Assembly: GCF_003730135.1 (NCBI RefSeq) | Contig: NZ_RJVO01000001.1 | Coordinates: 892,001-956,000, forward strand | Length of the DNA stretch: 64,000 nt | Reading direction: 5' to 3' | Origin: Stagnimonas aquatica | Lineage (GTDB): Bacteria; Pseudomonadota; Gammaproteobacteria; Nevskiales; Nevskiaceae | In this document: piece by piece, positions 1 through 8,896 of the stretch | How the letters are laid out: every line of letters begins with the position of its first letter | Position numbering within the stretch: position 1 is the first letter of the stretch | Program-made: the position numbers and the translations under genes | Notes under the pieces: model-generated | Told to the model about the DNA's origin: nothing | What the model saw: only the letters and a program-made list of their open reading frames with translations | Database searches by the model: none

Positions 1-996
1 ACCGGCGCCGCGCTGACTGCGGAGCTGGTGACCGCGACCCGCGAAGACTGGCCGGATCGGCTGTCCGCCAGCGGCGAAGTCGCCGCCTGGCAGGAGGCCA
101 GCATCGGCACCGAGGTCGGCGGCCTGCGCCTGGAAGAGGTGCTGGTCAACGTCGGCGAGCCGGTGCGCAAGGGCCAGCTGCTGGCGCGCTACAACGAAGA
201 TCTGTTGCGCGCCGACCTGGCGCGCTACACCGCGATGGTCGCCGAGGCCGAGGCGCGCGAAGCGCAGGCGCGCGCCGACGTGGAACGCGCCGAGCGCATG
301 CAGGGCAGCGGCGCCTTCTCCCAGCAGGCGATCCAGGGTCTGCATACCCAGGCGGCGGCGGCGACGGCGGCGGTGGCCTCGGCCAAGGCCCAGCGCGACG
401 CCCAGGCGCTGAGGCTGCGCTATGCCCGGGTGCTGGCACCCGACGACGGCGTGATTTCCGCCCGCATCGCCACCGTCGGCGCGGTCAGCATGGTCGGCGC
501 CGAGCTGTTCCGGCTGATCAAGCAGAACCGCCTGGAGTGGCGCGCCGAGGTGCCGGCGGCGGCGCTGACGCGCCTGGCACCGGGCGCAACGGTCCAGATC
601 CAGCGCCTCGACGGCGGTCTGATCGAAGGCCGGCTGCGGCAGCTGTCGCCGGTGGTCGACAGCGGCACCCGCAACGGCCTGGCCTATGTCGATCTGCCGG
701 CCGGTAGCGGCCTGGCCGCCGGCATGTACCTGTCCGGGCAGTTCGAGCTGCCCGGGCGCGCGGCGCTGGCACTGCCGGAGTCGGCGCTGGTGCGGCGCGA
801 CGGCAACAGTTACCTGATGAAGGTCGATGCCCAGAACCGCGTGCAGGAGATCAAGGTGCAGACCGGCCGGCGCCACCGGCAGTCCATCGAGATTCTCAGC
901 CCGCTCGACGCCGGCGACCGCTACGTGAAATCCGGCGGCGCCATGCTCAGCGTCGGCGATCGGGTGCAGGTGATCGGCGAGGCGCCGGCGCCGTGA
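1..996 (+). CDS. RND efflux periplasmic adaptor (membrane fusion protein), 5'-partial
   Basis: Periplasmic adaptor that links an inner-membrane RND pump to an outer-membrane channel. The frame is open from base 1, so the true start and signal peptide lie upstream of the window. Visible order is a first lipoyl/barrel half (GGLRLEEVLVNVGEPVRKGQ), an alpha-helical coiled-coil hairpin rich in Ala/Glu/Arg, a second lipoyl half (VLAPDDGVISARIATVG) and a C-terminal beta-barrel region with the string LPESALVRRDGNSYLMKV. The stop overlaps the GTG of the downstream permease by 4 bp, indicating translational coupling. The family is clear; the substrate cannot be read from the sequence. Confidence 0.9.
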   Translation, partial: TGAALTAELVTATREDWPDRLSASGEVAAWQEASIGTEVGGLRLEEVLVNVGEPVRKGQLLARYNEDLLRADLARYTAMVAEAEAREAQARADVERAERMQGSGAFSQQAIQGLHTQAAAATAAVASAKAQRDAQALRLRYARVLAPDDGVISARIATVGAVSMVGAELFRLIKQNRLEWRAEVPAAALTRLAPGATVQIQRLDGGLIEGRLRQLSPVVDSGTRNGLAYVDLPAGSGLAAGMYLSGQFELPGRAALALPESALVRRDGNSYLMKVDAQNRVQEIKVQTGRRHRQSIEILSPLDAGDRYVKSGGAMLSVGDRVQVIGEAPAP

Positions 997-3900
997 ACCT
1001 CTCCACCTGGGCGATCCGCCGCCCGACGCCGTCGATCCTGCTGTTCGTGATGCTCACCGTCGCCGGGCTGATCGCCTTTCGTGGGCTCGGCATCCAGGGC
1101 TTTCCCGACATAGACTTCCCGACCGTGATGGTCGAAGCACGGTTGCCCGGCGCGCCGCCGAGCCAACTCGAGAACGAAGTCGCGCGCCCCATCGAGGACG
1201 CCGTCGCCAGCATCGCCGGGCTCAACCACGTCACCAGCCGCATCACCGACGGCGCGGTGACGATGGTGGTCGAGTTCGACTTCGATACCCGCTCGCAGAA
1301 CGCGATGATCGACGTGCGCGATGCCATCAACCGCATCCGCGCCAACCTGCCGGCCGATCTCGAGGAGCCCATCGTCACCCGCGTGCAGGCCTCCGGCATG
1401 CCGGTACTCACCTTCGCGGTGCGCGCGCCGGGGCTGGACGCCACCGACCTGTCCTGGCTGGTGGAGGACCGCATCACCAAGAAGCTGCTGTCGGTGAAGG
1501 GCGTCGCCCAGGTCAATCCGCAGGGCGGCAGCCGCCGCGAGGTGCGCATCGAGCTGGACCCGGTGCGGCTGCAGGCGCTGCGCGTCACCGCCGGCGAGAT
1601 CAGCCAGCAGTTGCGCAACATGCAGCAGGAGGCGCCCGGTGGCCGGGGCGATCTCGGTGGGCTGGAACAGTCAGTGCGCTTGCAGGGCACGGTCGCCAGC
1701 GCCGAGGAGCTGGCCCAGCTCTCGCTGCCGCTCGCCGATGGCCGCCGCATCCGCCTCGGCGATGTCGCCCGCGTGCTCGACACCGAGGCCGAGGCACGCG
1801 AGCTGACCCTGCTCGACGGCCAGCCGGTGGTCGGATTCCAGGTGCTGCGCGGCCGTGGCTTCGACGAAGTGGGCGTCTCGCGCGGCGTGCGCGCGGCGGT
1901 GCAGGACCTGATGCGCGCCGATCCGCGCATCGAGATCATCGAGGTCGCCAACATCGTCGATGCCAGCGAGGCCGACTACGACTCCTCGATGCGGGCGATG
2001 TACGAGGGCGCGATCCTTGCCGTGCTGGTGGTCTGGCTGTTCCTGCGCGACTGGCGCGCCACCCTGGTGTCGGCGGTGGCGCTGCCGCTGTCGATCATCC
2101 CGACCTTCCTGGTCATGGCGGTGCTCGACTACAACCTCAACCTCATCACCCTGCTGGCGCTGACGCTGGTGATCGGCATCCTGGTTGACGACGCCATCGT
2201 CGAAGTCGAAAACATCATGCGCCACCTGCGCATGGGCAAGACTCCGCTGGAGGCGGCGCGCGAGGCCGCCGACGAAATCGGTCTGGCGGTGATCGCCACC
2301 TCGCTGACCCTGGTGGCGGTGTTCCTGCCCACCGCCTTCGTCGGCGGGCTCACCGGCGCCTTCTTCCAGCAGTTCGGCTGGACCGCCTCGGTGGCGGTGC
2401 TGTTCTCGCTGCTGGTGGCGCGGCTGCTGACGCCGATGATGGCGGCCTACCTGCTCAAGCCGCCGACCCACGAGGAGACCGACGGACCGCTGATGCGCCG
2501 CTACCTGGCCAGCGTGCGCTGGTGCCTGGAGCATCCCTGGACCACCTCGGCGGGCGCCGCCGCCTTCTTCGCCGGCTCGATCTTCCTGATCAGCCTGCTG
2601 TCCTCCGACTTCATCGCACCGAAGAACATCTCCACCCTGATGGTGACCCTGCAAGGCCCGCCGGGGAACACGCTGGAGGACACCCGCGCGCTCAGCGAAC
2701 GCGCGCGCGCGGTGCTCGCCGAGCAGCCGGAGATCGAGCAGGTGTATGCCGCCATCGGCGTGCCCATCGTCGGCGGCGACCAGCGCGACATGCTGCCGGG
2801 CGCGGTGCGCAATGCGCAGCTGATGGCCAAGCTCAAGCCGCATGCCAACCGCGACCGCACGCGGGCGGAGATGGAAGACGCCATTCGCCGCGCGCTCGCC
2901 GTGGTGCCGGGCGTGCGCATCAGCATGGGTCAGGGCGCGCCCGGCGAGAAGCTGAATCTCTCCTTCGCCTCGGAGGACCCCGAACTGCTGCGCAGGACCG
3001 CACGCGCGGTGGAGTCCGAGCTGCGGCAGTTGCAGGGCATCGGCGCGGTGAATGGCTCGATCAGCCTGGCGCGGCCGGAGATCATCATCCGCCCCGACTT
3101 CGCGGGCGCCGCCGCGCTCGGCATCACCTCCGCCGCCATCGCCCAGACGGTGCGGGTGGCGACCACCGGCGACTTCGACTTCAACCTGCCGCGCCTGAAC
3201 CTGCCCGACCGCCAGGTCTACGTGCGCGTGCAGCTCGACCCCGCTGCACGCCAGGACCCGGACAGCATCGGCCAGCTACGGGTACGCAGCGCCCGTGGCG
3301 AGGCGGTGCCGCTCGCCAACATCGCCGACATCGAGGTCAGCGACGGCCCGGCGCAGATCGACCGCTACGACCGCTACCGCAATGCCCGCGTCTCGGTGGA
3401 CCTGCAAGGCCGGCCGATGGGCGATGTGGTGAAGGAAGCCTACGCGCTGCCCGCGCTCAAGAACCTGCCCGCCGGTGTCTGGCCGGTAATCTCCGGCGAG
3501 CTGGAGAACATGCAGGACATGCAGGCCGGCTTCCTGCTGGCGATGCTCGCCGGCATCTTCTGCGTGTACGCGGTGATGGTGCTGCTGTTCGGCGACTTCG
3601 GCCAGCCGATCACCGTGCTCACCGCGCTGCCGCTGGCCGCCGGCGGCGCGCTGGGGCTGCTCTGGGTGTTCAACATGAGTCTGTCGATGGCGGCGCTGAT
3701 CGGCCTCCTGATGCTGATCGGCATCGTCACCAAGAACTCCATCCTGCTGGTGGAGTACGCGATCATGGCCCGCCGCGACCTGGGCATGAACCGCACCGAG
3801 GCGCTGATCGACGCCTGCCACAAGCGCGCGCGCCCGATCATCATGACCACCGTCGCGATGGCCGCCGGCATGGCGCCCATCGCGATCGGCCTGGAAGGCG

Positions 3901-4070
3901 ACCGCAGCTTCCGCTCGCCGATGGCGGTGGTGGTGATCGGCGGGCTGGTCACCTCTACCGTGCTGAGCCTGTTGGTGGTGCCGGTGGTGTTCGAGCTGGT
4001 CGATGACTTCAGGCAGCGCTTGTTGCGCGGCCTGGGCAGGCCGCACCGTGGTTCCATCGAGCGCAGCTAG
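993..4070 (+). CDS. RND efflux permease, HAE1/AcrB-like
   Basis: Twelve-TM proton-driven inner-membrane exporter of 1025 aa, the usual RND length. It starts at a GTG overlapping the adaptor stop. TM1 begins at residue 12 or so (SILLFVMLTVAGLIAF). TM4 carries the paired aspartates of the proton relay (GILVDDAIVEVEN) and TM10 the lysine (GIVTKNSILLVEYA), so the relay is intact. Two large periplasmic porter regions separate TM1-2 and TM7-8. No outer-membrane factor gene follows; the next gene is convergent terC. Substrate unknown. Confidence 0.93.
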   Translation: MNLSTWAIRRPTPSILLFVMLTVAGLIAFRGLGIQGFPDIDFPTVMVEARLPGAPPSQLENEVARPIEDAVASIAGLNHVTSRITDGAVTMVVEFDFDTRSQNAMIDVRDAINRIRANLPADLEEPIVTRVQASGMPVLTFAVRAPGLDATDLSWLVEDRITKKLLSVKGVAQVNPQGGSRREVRIELDPVRLQALRVTAGEISQQLRNMQQEAPGGRGDLGGLEQSVRLQGTVASAEELAQLSLPLADGRRIRLGDVARVLDTEAEARELTLLDGQPVVGFQVLRGRGFDEVGVSRGVRAAVQDLMRADPRIEIIEVANIVDASEADYDSSMRAMYEGAILAVLVVWLFLRDWRATLVSAVALPLSIIPTFLVMAVLDYNLNLITLLALTLVIGILVDDAIVEVENIMRHLRMGKTPLEAAREAADEIGLAVIATSLTLVAVFLPTAFVGGLTGAFFQQFGWTASVAVLFSLLVARLLTPMMAAYLLKPPTHEETDGPLMRRYLASVRWCLEHPWTTSAGAAAFFAGSIFLISLLSSDFIAPKNISTLMVTLQGPPGNTLEDTRALSERARAVLAEQPEIEQVYAAIGVPIVGGDQRDMLPGAVRNAQLMAKLKPHANRDRTRAEMEDAIRRALAVVPGVRISMGQGAPGEKLNLSFASEDPELLRRTARAVESELRQLQGIGAVNGSISLARPEIIIRPDFAGAAALGITSAAIAQTVRVATTGDFDFNLPRLNLPDRQVYVRVQLDPAARQDPDSIGQLRVRSARGEAVPLANIADIEVSDGPAQIDRYDRYRNARVSVDLQGRPMGDVVKEAYALPALKNLPAGVWPVISGELENMQDMQAGFLLAMLAGIFCVYAVMVLLFGDFGQPITVLTALPLAAGGALGLLWVFNMSLSMAALIGLLMLIGIVTKNSILLVEYAIMARRDLGMNRTEALIDACHKRARPIIMTTVAMAAGMAPIAIGLEGDRSFRSPMAVVVIGGLVTSTVLSLLVVPVVFELVDDFRQRLLRGLGRPHRGSIERS

Positions 4071-4085
4071 CGCGCCGGCGCCGCC

Positions 4086-5096
4086 TCACTCCCGGGGCGG
4101 GGTCTGCTTGGCCTCGAAGGGGTAGGCGCTGGTGACCTTGCCCTTGGGCGGCACCAGCACCGACAGCAGCATGGTCAGGCTGAGGATGGCTGCGGTGATC
4201 GACAGCGACCACACCACCGGGATCTTGTAGAGGTCGATGATCAGCATCTTGGCGCCGATGAAGGTCAGCACCAGGGCCAGGCCGTAGCTCAGCAGGTGGA
4301 AGCGCTCGTGCACGCCGGCGAGCAGGAAGTACATCGCCCGCAGGCCCAGGATCGCGAACACGTTGGAAGTGAGCACGATGAAGGGGTCGGTGGTGATCGC
4401 GAAGATGGCGGGGATGGAATCGACCGCAAAGACCAGATCGACGATGCCGATCAGCACGATGACGATGGCCAGCGGCGTGGCCATGCGTACTCCCTGGACG
4501 ACCGTGAAGAAGCGTTCGCCATCGTAGTCCGGAGCGATCTTCACCTTGCGGCGCAGCCACTGCAGCGCCGGGTTGGAGTCGAGGTCCGGCTCCTTGCCGG
4601 CGGCCCACCACATCTTGACGCCGGTGAACACCAGGAAGGCGCCGAACAGGTACAGCACCCAGTGGAACTGGGCGATCAGCCAGGCGCCGATCAGGATCAT
4701 CAGCGCGCGCAGCACCAGGGCACCCAGCACCCCGAACATCAGCACCCGCTTCTGGTATTCGGCGGGCACCGCGAAGTAGGTGAACAGCATCAGGAACACG
4801 AAGATGTTATCGACCGCCAGCGCCTTCTCGATCAGGTAGCCGGTGACGAATTCGAGAGCCTTGGCGTTGGCGACGGCCTCGGTCGCCGGGTCGCCGCTGC
4901 GGCCGCCGAGCTGCCACCAAAGCCAGCCGACGAAGGCGAATGAGACGGCCACCCAGATCAATGACCAGACCCCGGCTTCGCGCATCGACACCTTGTGGGC
5001 GCCCTGACGGTTGAGGGCGAAGAAGTCCAGCGCCAGCGCGACGAGGACGAAGACGGTGAAGAGGGCCCACAGGCTGGGCGTTCCGATGCTGCTCAT
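4086..5096 (-). CDS. TerC/Alx-family integral membrane protein
   Basis: Polytopic membrane protein of 336 aa, similar in type to E. coli Alx and TerC, which are linked to manganese or tellurite homeostasis. The start was placed at the ATG beginning MSSIGTPSLWALFTVF rather than further upstream, because conservation-like hydrophobic sequence begins there and it gives the usual family length. The signature acidic membrane motifs are visible (EKALAVDNIFVF and FAVDSIPAIFAI), the first with the conserved Glu and Asp thought to bind metal. A small ORF ends 14 bp upstream. I looked for a yybP-ykoY manganese riboswitch in the leader and did not find a convincing one. Confidence 0.9.
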   Translation of the reverse strand: MSSIGTPSLWALFTVFVLVALALDFFALNRQGAHKVSMREAGVWSLIWVAVSFAFVGWLWWQLGGRSGDPATEAVANAKALEFVTGYLIEKALAVDNIFVFLMLFTYFAVPAEYQKRVLMFGVLGALVLRALMILIGAWLIAQFHWVLYLFGAFLVFTGVKMWWAAGKEPDLDSNPALQWLRRKVKIAPDYDGERFFTVVQGVRMATPLAIVIVLIGIVDLVFAVDSIPAIFAITTDPFIVLTSNVFAILGLRAMYFLLAGVHERFHLLSYGLALVLTFIGAKMLIIDLYKIPVVWSLSITAAILSLTMLLSVLVPPKGKVTSAYPFEAKQTPPRE

Positions 5097-5110
5097 GGCT
5101 GGGTTACCGG

Positions 5111-5320
5111 TCAGTGTTTTTCTTGGGTGGCAAGACAGTCGATCAGCGCGAGCAAGCCGCCGGAGAAGACCAGGGCCCCGTACGGGCCCAGCCTCCTGGC
5201 CAGCTGCCCACCGCGATAGGCGGAGAGGTTGACGAGGGACTTCAGCAGCTCGATGCCGAAGATCGCGCCGATGCAAGCGATCGGCTTGATCTGGAAATCG
5301 GAGAAGCTGCCATTCCCCAT
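5111..5320 (-). CDS. small putative membrane protein, 69 aa
   Basis: Hypothetical ORF just upstream of terC on the same strand with a 14-bp gap. The likely start is the ATG giving MGNGSFSDFQIKP. Two hydrophobic stretches are visible (KPIACIGAIFGIELLKSLV and GALVFSGGLLALIDCL). In-frame sequence upstream of this ATG is low-complexity Arg/Gly/Pro and looks non-coding. The Shine-Dalgarno is poor. It could be a genuine miniprotein, a degraded gene end, or a leader ORF of terC. I do not recognise it. Confidence 0.4.
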   Translation of the reverse strand: MGNGSFSDFQIKPIACIGAIFGIELLKSLVNLSAYRGGQLARRLGPYGALVFSGGLLALIDCLATQEKH

Positions 5321-5517
5321 CCAGTCCGGGCGGTCTTCGTGGCGGCCGGAGCCTCGCCTGCGGCCCCGCCCGAACCACGACTCCCGACCAGCCGTCTCCG
5401 ACCGGCCTGGCTCGGGAAAGTTTCGCCGCAGGCCGTCGGCCAAAGCACGGGGCCGGGGCAGTGACCAGCCCCCCGCCACCCGCTGGCGCTGGCGCTGCCT
5501 GGCCTGAGCCACGCAGC

Positions 5518-6219
5518 TCAAGCCCGGAACAGCGCCTCCAGATCCGCCCCGGCCAGCGCCCGCCACTGGCCGCTGGGCAGATCGCCCAGCGACAGGCCGC
5601 CGATCCGCTCGCGGTGCAGGGCGCTCACATGATTGCCCTGCGATGCGAACATGCGCCGCACCTGGTGGTAGCGACCCTCGGTGAGCACCAGGCGCGCGCG
5701 GCGCGGGCCGAGGGTTTCCATCGCCACCGGCGCCAGCGGCGTGGTCTCCGAGTCCAGCATCAGGCGGCCGCTGGCGAAGACGGCGGCTTCGTCGCCGCGC
5801 AGATCCTGCGCCAGCTCGGCGACATAGACCTTGCCAAGTGCCGACTTGGGCGAAACGATCCGGTGCAGCAGGGCACCGTCGTCGGTCATCAGCAGCAGGC
5901 CGCTGGTGTCGCGGTCGAGCCGGCCGACGGTCGCCAGCAGCGGCGCGCGCAGACGGAAGCGCGGCGGCAGCAGCTCGTAGACCAGCGCGCCGCGATCCTT
6001 GGTGGAACAGGTGTAGCCGGTGGGTTTGTGCAGCATCAGCGTCAGCCCGGCCGGCGGGTCCAGCGGCGCACCGTCGATGCGGATAGCGTCGTGTGCGACC
6101 TGGTCGTCGGCATACAGCACCTCGCCGGCGGCGTCGGTGATGCGGCCCTCGCGGAACATCGCCTGCACCTCGCGGCGGCTGCCGTAGCCGAGATTGGCAA
6201 TCAACCGGACCAGCCTCAT
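5518..6219 (-). CDS. rsuA: RsuA-family 16S rRNA pseudouridine synthase
   Basis: Isomerises a uridine to pseudouridine in small-subunit rRNA (U516 in E. coli for RsuA). It has 233 aa. An N-terminal S4-like RNA-binding segment (MRLVRLIANLGYGSRREVQAM) is followed by the catalytic motif GRLDRDTSGLLLMTDDG with the essential Asp, and the C-terminal motif GRYHQVRRMFASQGNHV. The ATG overlaps the stop of the upstream methyltransferase (ATGA), so the two form a coupled rRNA-modification pair. The RsuA assignment over RluB/E/F relies on the short size and S4 domain; other members of the family remain possible. Confidence 0.85.
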   Translation of the reverse strand: MRLVRLIANLGYGSRREVQAMFREGRITDAAGEVLYADDQVAHDAIRIDGAPLDPPAGLTLMLHKPTGYTCSTKDRGALVYELLPPRFRLRAPLLATVGRLDRDTSGLLLMTDDGALLHRIVSPKSALGKVYVAELAQDLRGDEAAVFASGRLMLDSETTPLAPVAMETLGPRRARLVLTEGRYHQVRRMFASQGNHVSALHRERIGGLSLGDLPSGQWRALAGADLEALFRA

Positions 6220-7265
6220 GCCGGGCGCCTCGGTTGCTTGGCCTCGATCACCTTGAATGCGCCCTCCTGGGCGACGCTGCGAACCTCGGCGAAGCATTGC
6301 TCCAGCTCGCGCTCGTAGGGCAGATGGCGGTTGGCCACCATCCAGAAACGCCCGCCCGGCATCAGCGACTGCGCCGCGACGGCGATGAAGCGGCGGCCGA
6401 TGTCGGGTCTATCCTCGCCGCCTTGGGCGTGGAAGGGCGGATTGCTGAGGAGGGTGTCGTAGCGATGCGGCAGGCCGGTGGTGACGTCGTGCCAGTGGAA
6501 GCCCAGCGGCAGGCGCGCGTCCTTCAGGTTGATGCGCGCCAGCGCCAGCGCGCGGGACTGCGCTTCGTAGAGGTCGATGGCGGTGATACGCGGGCAGCGT
6601 GCCAGCAACTCCGCGCTGAGATAGCCGTAACCGGCACCGAGATCGGCGGCGCGACCCGAAAGATCCGCCGGCAAATGGGCGGCCAGCAACGCCGAGGCGG
6701 CGTCGATGCGGTCCCAGGCGAACACGCCGGGCCGGCTCAGGAAGCGGCCGTCGAGGATCGGCCGGGGCGCGTCCAGCGCCAGCCATTCCTGCATCAGCGC
6801 GGCATCGGCCGGATCTTGCAGGGGCGCAGTCCAGAACACCCGGCACTTGCGCTTGGATTGCTGCGCCACCGGGCCGGCAAGACGGCCAAGATCGTCGGCT
6901 CCGGTGCGCGCGCCCTCGTCGTTGCGCAGGCAGGCCAGCACCCGACCGCCCGGCGCGCAACGCGCCACCGCCTGCGCGAGCAGGGCGCGCGCTTCCTGGC
7001 GCTGGCGTGGCGGCAGTACCAGCACCAGCGGATAGCGGCGCGCAGGGTCGAGCGCGTCGAGCGAGACCGTTTCCAAGCCGGCGCGCGCCAGCGCATCGGC
7101 GGCCGGCTTGAACTCCTGCTCGCAGACCAGCCCCGGACGCGGCGCCTGCCGCAGCTCGGCACCATCGCGCGCACGCAGGAACAGCGCCCCGCCCTCGGCC
7201 GGCCAGTGCAGCAAGCCCTCGTTCAGCGGCTGAAACAGGGTGGCCAGCGCGTCGTCAGGACGCAT
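6216..7265 (-). CDS. rsmC: 16S rRNA guanine-N2 methyltransferase, RsmC-like
   Basis: SAM-dependent methyltransferase of 349 aa. It has a degenerate N-terminal Rossmann half, as in RsmC and RlmG, and a catalytic C-terminal half with the SAM-binding loop AADLGAGYGYLS and the base-amino methyltransferase motif SNPPFHAQG (NPPF). RsmC methylates G1207 of 16S rRNA. It is followed with a 4-bp ATGA overlap by the RsuA-like gene, consistent with a small-subunit modification operon. RlmG or a related paralogue cannot be fully excluded. Confidence 0.85.
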   Translation of the reverse strand: MRPDDALATLFQPLNEGLLHWPAEGGALFLRARDGAELRQAPRPGLVCEQEFKPAADALARAGLETVSLDALDPARRYPLVLVLPPRQRQEARALLAQAVARCAPGGRVLACLRNDEGARTGADDLGRLAGPVAQQSKRKCRVFWTAPLQDPADAALMQEWLALDAPRPILDGRFLSRPGVFAWDRIDAASALLAAHLPADLSGRAADLGAGYGYLSAELLARCPRITAIDLYEAQSRALALARINLKDARLPLGFHWHDVTTGLPHRYDTLLSNPPFHAQGGEDRPDIGRRFIAVAAQSLMPGGRFWMVANRHLPYERELEQCFAEVRSVAQEGAFKVIEAKQPRRPA

Positions 7266-7496
7266 CGGATTGGGTGCGGAGGAGGCTCATGGAGCGGATT
7301 GTCCCAGATCAGTCCGGCCTGGGTTCGAGGCCGTCACCGTTCCGCCGGTGCGAGGCCTCGATCAAAACGCCGCGCCTTGCTCTGCCGGTCGCCCGCCGTG
7401 TCACTTCAGATCGGTGCTGCCCCCAAGAAGCGCGGCCCGGAGTGGCAGCGGCTTCGCCATGCGTCGGACCCAGCCCGCTGCACATTTCCAGAGCCT

Positions 7497-8645
7497 TCAG
7501 CGTTGAGCCTGGTCAGCCGCGCCAGGGGCGTGGCCGGCGGCTCTTGTCCCGATGGCCGAAAGGCTCTGGGCGCCGGGTCCAGCGACTCGATTCGCGCTGC
7601 GCGCGCGCAGTTGCCCGCAGCCGCCCTCGACATCCTGTCCTGCCGATTGGCGCAGCTTGGTGAGTACGCCGCGCCGATGCAGCTCCCGCGCCATCTCGCG
7701 GGCCCGCTCCCAGGTCGGCCGTCGAAACGGCAGCTCGTCAATCGCGTTGAACGGAATGAGGTTGAGTACGGCGTAGCGGCCCTTGAGGAGTCGGACGATT
7801 CCGTCGAGCTCGGCCGGGCCGTCGTTGATGCCTTCGAGCAGCGTCCACTGATACTGGATCGGGTAGCCGGTGCGACGGGCGTAGTCGTCGCCCATCGCCA
7901 CCAAGTTCTCCGGAGTGATGCGCGGTGCGCGCGGCAGCAGCTGTTCGCGCAGGGCGGCATCGGTCGTGTGCAGCGACAGGGCCAGTGCCGGCTTCACCGT
8001 GCTCTTCGGTAAGCGTTCAAAGACCCGCAGGTCGCCCACGGTGGAGAACACCAGGTTCTTGTGGCCGATGGCTCCGCCGGTGCCGAGCAGGTCGATCGCC
8101 TCCAGCACCGCGTCGAGATTGTGCGCGGGCTCGCCCATGCCCATGAACACCACCCTCCGCACCGGCCGGCGTTGGCGCCCGAGCACCACCTGGGCGACGA
8201 TCTCGGCACTCCCGATCTGCCGGATCAAACCGCTGCGGCCGGTCATGCAGAACACGCAGCCCACCGCACAGCCGACCTGGGTGGAGACGCACAGCCCCTC
8301 GCGCGGGAGCAGCACGCTCTCGATGGTCTGGCCGTCCCGCAGCCCGAGGAGGAGCCGCTCGGATCCGTCCTGACTCGGATGCACCGAGCGCAGGGCCACC
8401 AGGGCCGCCAGATCAGCCTTCAGTTGCGGCAGGATGGTGCGAAGCGCCCGCGGCAAGAACTCCTCGGGCTTGCGCCTGCTGGGGAATGTCTCGCCCTGCG
8501 ACCACTCCCGCAGCAGGTACTGCTCGTGGATCGGGGCGGCGCCGGCGGTACGGAGACGTTCGCGAATCTCGGCGATGTGCATGGCTGCCGCGTGCAGTTG
8601 GAAGGGCGAGGAGGGCGATGGTTGATCCGGGCGCATGCCGGTCAT
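7497..8645 (-). CDS. RlmN/Cfr-family radical SAM RNA methyltransferase
   Basis: Radical-SAM enzyme expected to methylate adenine in RNA through a two-cysteine mechanism. At residues 126-133 it carries CAVGCVFC, the CxxxCxxC ligand set of the [4Fe-4S] cluster, followed by MGMGEPAHN for SAM binding. Near the C-terminus GGCGQLR supplies the cysteine that carries the methyl or resolves the adduct in RlmN/Cfr. The length (382 aa) includes about 35 low-complexity residues after CGQLR, an extension I cannot assign. The sequence around the cluster differs from textbook RlmN, so this may be a second family member rather than the housekeeping enzyme. The start is uncertain; a later ATG (MHIAEIRERL) is possible. 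Confidence 0.82.
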   Translation of the reverse strand: MTGMRPDQPSPSSPFQLHAAAMHIAEIRERLRTAGAAPIHEQYLLREWSQGETFPSRRKPEEFLPRALRTILPQLKADLAALVALRSVHPSQDGSERLLLGLRDGQTIESVLLPREGLCVSTQVGCAVGCVFCMTGRSGLIRQIGSAEIVAQVVLGRQRRPVRRVVFMGMGEPAHNLDAVLEAIDLLGTGGAIGHKNLVFSTVGDLRVFERLPKSTVKPALALSLHTTDAALREQLLPRAPRITPENLVAMGDDYARRTGYPIQYQWTLLEGINDGPAELDGIVRLLKGRYAVLNLIPFNAIDELPFRRPTWERAREMARELHRRGVLTKLRQSAGQDVEGGCGQLRARSANRVAGPGAQSLSAIGTRAAGHAPGAADQAQR

Positions 8646-8896
8646 CGTGGACCGCAGACGGGCGCGTAGCAGGCCGCTTTAGCGCCAGCCTCCAAAGGTT
8701 TGGAGACCGCTCGGCGACCGGCCCTGGTCTGCGCGGCGAGCATGCCATACCGACAATGCCGGCGGCAGCAACGCCGGCGCGGCGCGCTACCCGGCCCTGC
8801 GGCAGGAACGGTCCGCCGCCTCGGAGTGGGGCGGATGAAGGCGCCAGTGCCGGGCATGTAAGATGCGGGCCGGCCCACGCGCTGTGCAGGTCACCC

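Noticed and set aside
5097-5517. Possible yybP-ykoY manganese riboswitch upstream of the TerC/Alx gene
   Set aside because: Alx leaders often carry one, but the conserved loop sequences were not found on the minus strand here.
8646-8896. Extra N-terminal coding for the DUF349 gene
   Set aside because: The in-frame upstream translation is Arg/Pro/Ala-rich and without family character; the gap is better read as a divergent promoter region, with TAAGAT at 8859 but no good -35.
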